In this document: piece after piece, positions 61,071 to 64,000 of the stretch
Layout of the letters: the number at the start of each line of letters is the position of its first letter
Position numbering within the stretch: the first letter of the stretch is position 1
DNA from: Diaporthe sp. PMI_573
Lineage: Eukaryota > Ascomycota > Sordariomycetes > Diaporthales > Diaporthaceae
Length of the DNA: 64,000 bases
Assembly: GCA_021399435.1 (NCBI GenBank)
Contig: JAJTUP010000017.1
Location: 372,001 to 436,000 of the forward strand
Reading direction: 5' to 3'
Program-made: the position numbers and the translations under genes
The notes under the pieces: generated by a model
Told to the model about the DNA's origin: nothing
Database searches by the model: none
The model's input: only the letters and a program-made list of their open reading frames with translations

Positions 61071-62974
61071 CTAAAGTGGGATCTCTTCCTTCCGCCTGCA
61101 GAACATGACTTGGGCATTAGGGTCCGAGTTTAAGAAATACCCGGCCTCGTCAATCTTAGGCTTGCATCCGGGTGCGAGCTTCCAGTCATACTTGAGGAGC
61201 AAGTTACACAGAACAATTTTGAGTTCGTGCGCCACGAAGAAACGGCCTGGGCATCCGTGCTCGCCGTGACCAAACCCGAGGTGCCTGCTGCTCGTGCTAG
61301 CGAACTGCCACGAGTTCTCACCTTCATTGGGATCCTCGCGCATCCTTAAGAATCGATCCGGCTGGAAGGTGGCGGCATTCTCCCACGTGTTCTCGTCGCG
61401 CATGCAGTGCGATGCCACACCGATGGCCTCACCCTTCTTCAAGATCGTACCGTCTGGCAGTTTCGTGTCGCGCAACGCCTCGCGATTCATGGTGACTAGC
61501 ATCCGTGTCGGAGGGAATTAGCGGTTGAAATGAATCTATGTTGAGAGAGGCTGAAAAGGCCTATAGCTGGAAAGAGGAACACCAATTTCTCACCTAGCAG
61601 GACCGGCTTTAATCGCTGAGCTTCTTTGAGGACACTGTCCATCAGCCTGAGCTTATAAAATGTCCGCTTGCTCCAGTCTTCTGTTCCAAGAACAGATATG
61701 GTCTCTTCCCTCAGTGGCTGAATTATATCCGGCTTCTGCAGAATTTCCAACATAGTGTGGGTGAGCGCATCAGCCGAGCTGTGCACAGCGGCGAAGGCGA
61801 GGCCAAGCTGGAGGTACAGAGCATTGTATGGCTGGCCATTTGCGACCTGCTCAAACCATTCAATGGCGTCAGAATACGCTTTGGGTTCCTTGCCCTCCCG
61901 ACGAGATGCTTCCTTCTCGCGGCGCCGCTTCTCCAGAACAGGCTCCATGATGGTCATGGCATGCTTCAGCTGGCCCCTTATCGTGCGTGTTATGGGTAGA
62001 AATTTGGCGATGATTGGGCGCAGATTCCTGGGGAACAGATGCAACATAGTTGCAGCCTTCGGACCGTTGACTGTGTACTCCTTGGTGACTTTGAGCCATT
62101 CCGGGTTACGGCAAAGTTCCTCGCCGAGGAAGATTCGGCTCGAGAGCCTTGCAATCAGGTCCAGTAGCACGTCCTTCAAGACGATTGTGTGCCATTTACC
62201 ATCCTCGGAGAGGCGATCCGTGCAGAATTTAGACATTTCGTCAACCATTGGCTCGGTTAACTGACCTGTCAGTCCTCTGTCAACATTTATCGCTGAGAGG
62301 ATGTCGACTCTATCAGGGAAGATCATCAGATGAATACTGACTGATTGCAGGCGTCAACTTGGTTTTAACCATGTCTACTAGCAGATCATGTGAAACATTC
62401 TCGGCCAATGGCTCGAAGCCATGAATACCGGCATGGAATGTCTAGATGACAGTAAACACCGAGTCAGCCTGCGACCAGACCAGCATGACGGTGTGATAGC
62501 ATGGAAATACTGACCTTCGAGATGAAAGGATTGAATCCGAGATCGGAGTTGTTCCGGATATCGTGTGCCATCGTCCAAGGCAGGATGACCATTTCGTCCT
62601 TTTCAGTCATAACTCGGAATGGTCTGCTCTTGCCAGCCTGCGTACCAAATAAGCATTCGTCTCGCCTCAACAAACGATTCACGGAGTGGGATGATGATGA
62701 TTACCTTCTGAATACCCTCTGAGAGTATTCTGGGGGCATTTAAAATGTAGTTCTTGCGGGACCCGAAGTTAAATAAGTCGTGTGTTGACTTCCGATTTAC
62801 CAAGGGAAATTTGGCCGAGGGGTACTTTTCCGGCCAGCAGTAGGCAAAAATCGTGATCGCCGCAACGACGATGGCGTAAAGCATATAGTCCGTCGATATG
62901 AGAATATGGAAATTCTGCATAGCCTGAGGATGACTCCCTGGCAAGCCGGTAGAATTCACAATCAGGTTCTCCAT
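61071..62974 (-). CDS. Cytochrome P450 monooxygenase
   Basis: Five exons, 62974-62705, 62637-62515, 62441-62342, 62265-61594 and 61495-61071, give 529 residues with all junctions in frame. An N-terminal membrane anchor lies near residues 30-46 (Y-A-I-V-V-A-A-I-T-I-F-A-Y). The I-helix has A-F-A-A-V-H-S-S-A-D-A, the ExxR motif is in K-E-A-Q-R-L-K-P, and the heme loop is F-G-H-G-E-H-G-C-P-G-R-F-F with the cysteine ligand. It acts at the ER membrane with P450 reductase. The loop spelling with H-G-x-H-G-C-P-G is common among fungal secondary-metabolite P450s of the CYP68/CYP503-like groups. It is divergent from a second P450 gene, which suggests a pathway gene cluster continuing beyond the right edge (inference). 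Confidence 0.92.
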
Positions 62975-63660
62975 GGTAGACTACGCAGGCAAGTTGAGTT
63001 GCCGTATGAAATACTGTCAAGGGGGCAATAATTTAACGGGACACTTGGGTGATGAGTAGGGCTGCAAATGCGTATGACACAATTCGGAGGAGAAAGTCAA
63101 GTCGGTTTTAACTGCTGGTTCCGCCTTTTTACTCTGGAGCAAATGGTGATGATGTATTAGTGAAATGAGGAAGTGGCTGGGACTGTCGCAAAAAGCAGAC
63201 TCCGTCCGACCTGCACGGTTTTACATGGACCGTCGCTGGCATTTGTCATTAGTCTTTTCGGGTGCTCTCATGCTGCATTGCTGTCTTTGAGTTTCCCAGA
63301 CGAGAAGCTAAAAATCAACCCTGTCATCTGTGCGGTCCACCGTATACAGTAGTCCGGACTGTGGTCCTGGCCAGATGCGGTGTCCGGTTTGATTGGGCTA
63401 ATGCTCAATTCCCCAAATGGACAGCTGCTCTTGGCGTGACTGTGTGAATCACCTGTGTATCCTTCCTGCTTTCAATAATGATTACTGCGTGCACATATGG
63501 ACAGGTTGGATTGCTTTACTCTCGAGTCTCGTGACATTAAAAATACTGAACTAGAAGCTTGTCCGTGTCCCACGAAACTTCACCTATCCAGATTGACCTT
63601 GCTGGTAGTCATCGCGTACCCAAACTAGACAACCATTCCGAATCAAAGCAAAGAGACGCA
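62975..63660. promoter_or_regulatory. Divergent promoter region between two P450 genes
   Basis: About 690 bases separate the two start codons, with no open frame that looks coding. Shared control of the two genes is plausible; no operator was identified. Confidence 0.45.
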
Positions 63661-64000
63661 ATGGCGCCTTCAACGCAAGTGACGCAAGCGTTCGTAAGCT
63701 TGAGAGTAGTCCTCATTCTTACCGTTGTGGCAGTATCAGTATCTACTCTTTACTTGGTAAGCACAAAAGGTTTTACTGAGGCAGGAACGCCTTTTCTTAG
63801 GAAGGGCTCTCACTAATCACCATCTGCGCTATCTGTAGATATGTGTCGCCATCTACAACATTTTCTTCCATCCACTGTGCAGATTCCCTGGCTCAAAGTG
63901 GTGGGCAATGAGTCGCGTCCCGTATCTCCTCATGGTTTGGAGCGGCGACGAGCACAAGCAGGTCTTGAAGATGCACCAGAAGTACGGCGAAGTGATTCGC
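63661..64000 (+). CDS. Cytochrome P450, N-terminal part, cut by right edge
   Basis: Exon 1 is 63661-63756; exon 2 starts at 63839 and runs off the window. The 82-nt intron (GTAAGC...CTGTAG) restores T-L-Y-L-I-C-V-A-I-Y. The N-terminus has a membrane anchor (V-V-L-I-L-T-V-V-A-V-S-V-S-T-L-Y), followed by the fungal P450 hallmark I-F-F-H-P-L-C-R-F-P-G-S-K, and then H-Q-K-Y-G-E-V-I-R, the start of the substrate-recognition region. The heme domain lies outside the window. Confidence 0.88.

Overview
The window is nuclear DNA of a filamentous ascomycete (Pezizomycotina, probably a Sordariomycete). Coding capacity is close to balanced in base composition. Introns are short (about 50-200 nt), with GTAAGT/GTGAGT-type donors and CTAAC-like branch sites. 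The gene content is typical of such genomes: a polyketide synthase, a trans-acting enoyl reductase, a Zn2Cys6 regulator, P450s, a broken NLR and a Fot1/pogo element whose interior has drifted to AT. Placement below the class level is inference.

Left part (1-16.3 kb): the 5' end of a highly reducing PKS or PKS-NRPS runs off the left edge. It is divergent from a LovC-type trans-enoyl reductase, which marks a polyketide cluster. Next come an F-box/ankyrin protein, a class II aldolase/adducin-family protein divergent from a gamma-butyrobetaine-hydroxylase-like Fe(II)/2-oxoglutarate dioxygenase, a Zn2Cys6 transcription factor, and a helical, serine-rich protein of unknown function.

Middle part (17-47 kb): the striking feature is a module present twice, in the same order and orientation. 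Copy A lies at about 17.2-28.06 kb and copy B at about 35.8-46.65 kb. Each copy has ZnF1 (+), ZnF2 (-), ZnF3 (+), a DUF6594-like membrane protein (-) and a conserved very short ORF (-). The three ZnF proteins share one unusual tandem zinc-finger plan (CPF...C...H...H followed by C-x2-C...H...C), and the ZnF2 proteins end in acidic tails. Upstream regions of ZnF1, ZnF2, ZnF3 and the short ORF in both copies carry related CGCA-n-TGCG palindromes, which suggests one shared, perhaps self-encoded, regulator. The copies are well diverged and not degraded, so the duplication looks old and maintained. Between them lie a broken NLR (NACHT) gene, an acyltransferase fragment, a small membrane-protein gene and a degraded minus-strand gene. 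A complementary acyltransferase fragment follows copy B.

Right part (47.7-64 kb): a poorly preserved tract with a 9-bp minisatellite, Myb-like and La-RRM-like remnants and an internal duplication; a three-exon gene for a small secreted protein with eight cysteines; a complete Fot1/pogo-like element with TIRs and a TA target duplication; then a conserved fungal protein with an L-E-I-K-T-R motif, an APH-family kinase, a DUF6914-like protein and two divergent P450 genes, the second cut by the right edge. No tRNA, rRNA or CRISPR array was recognised.
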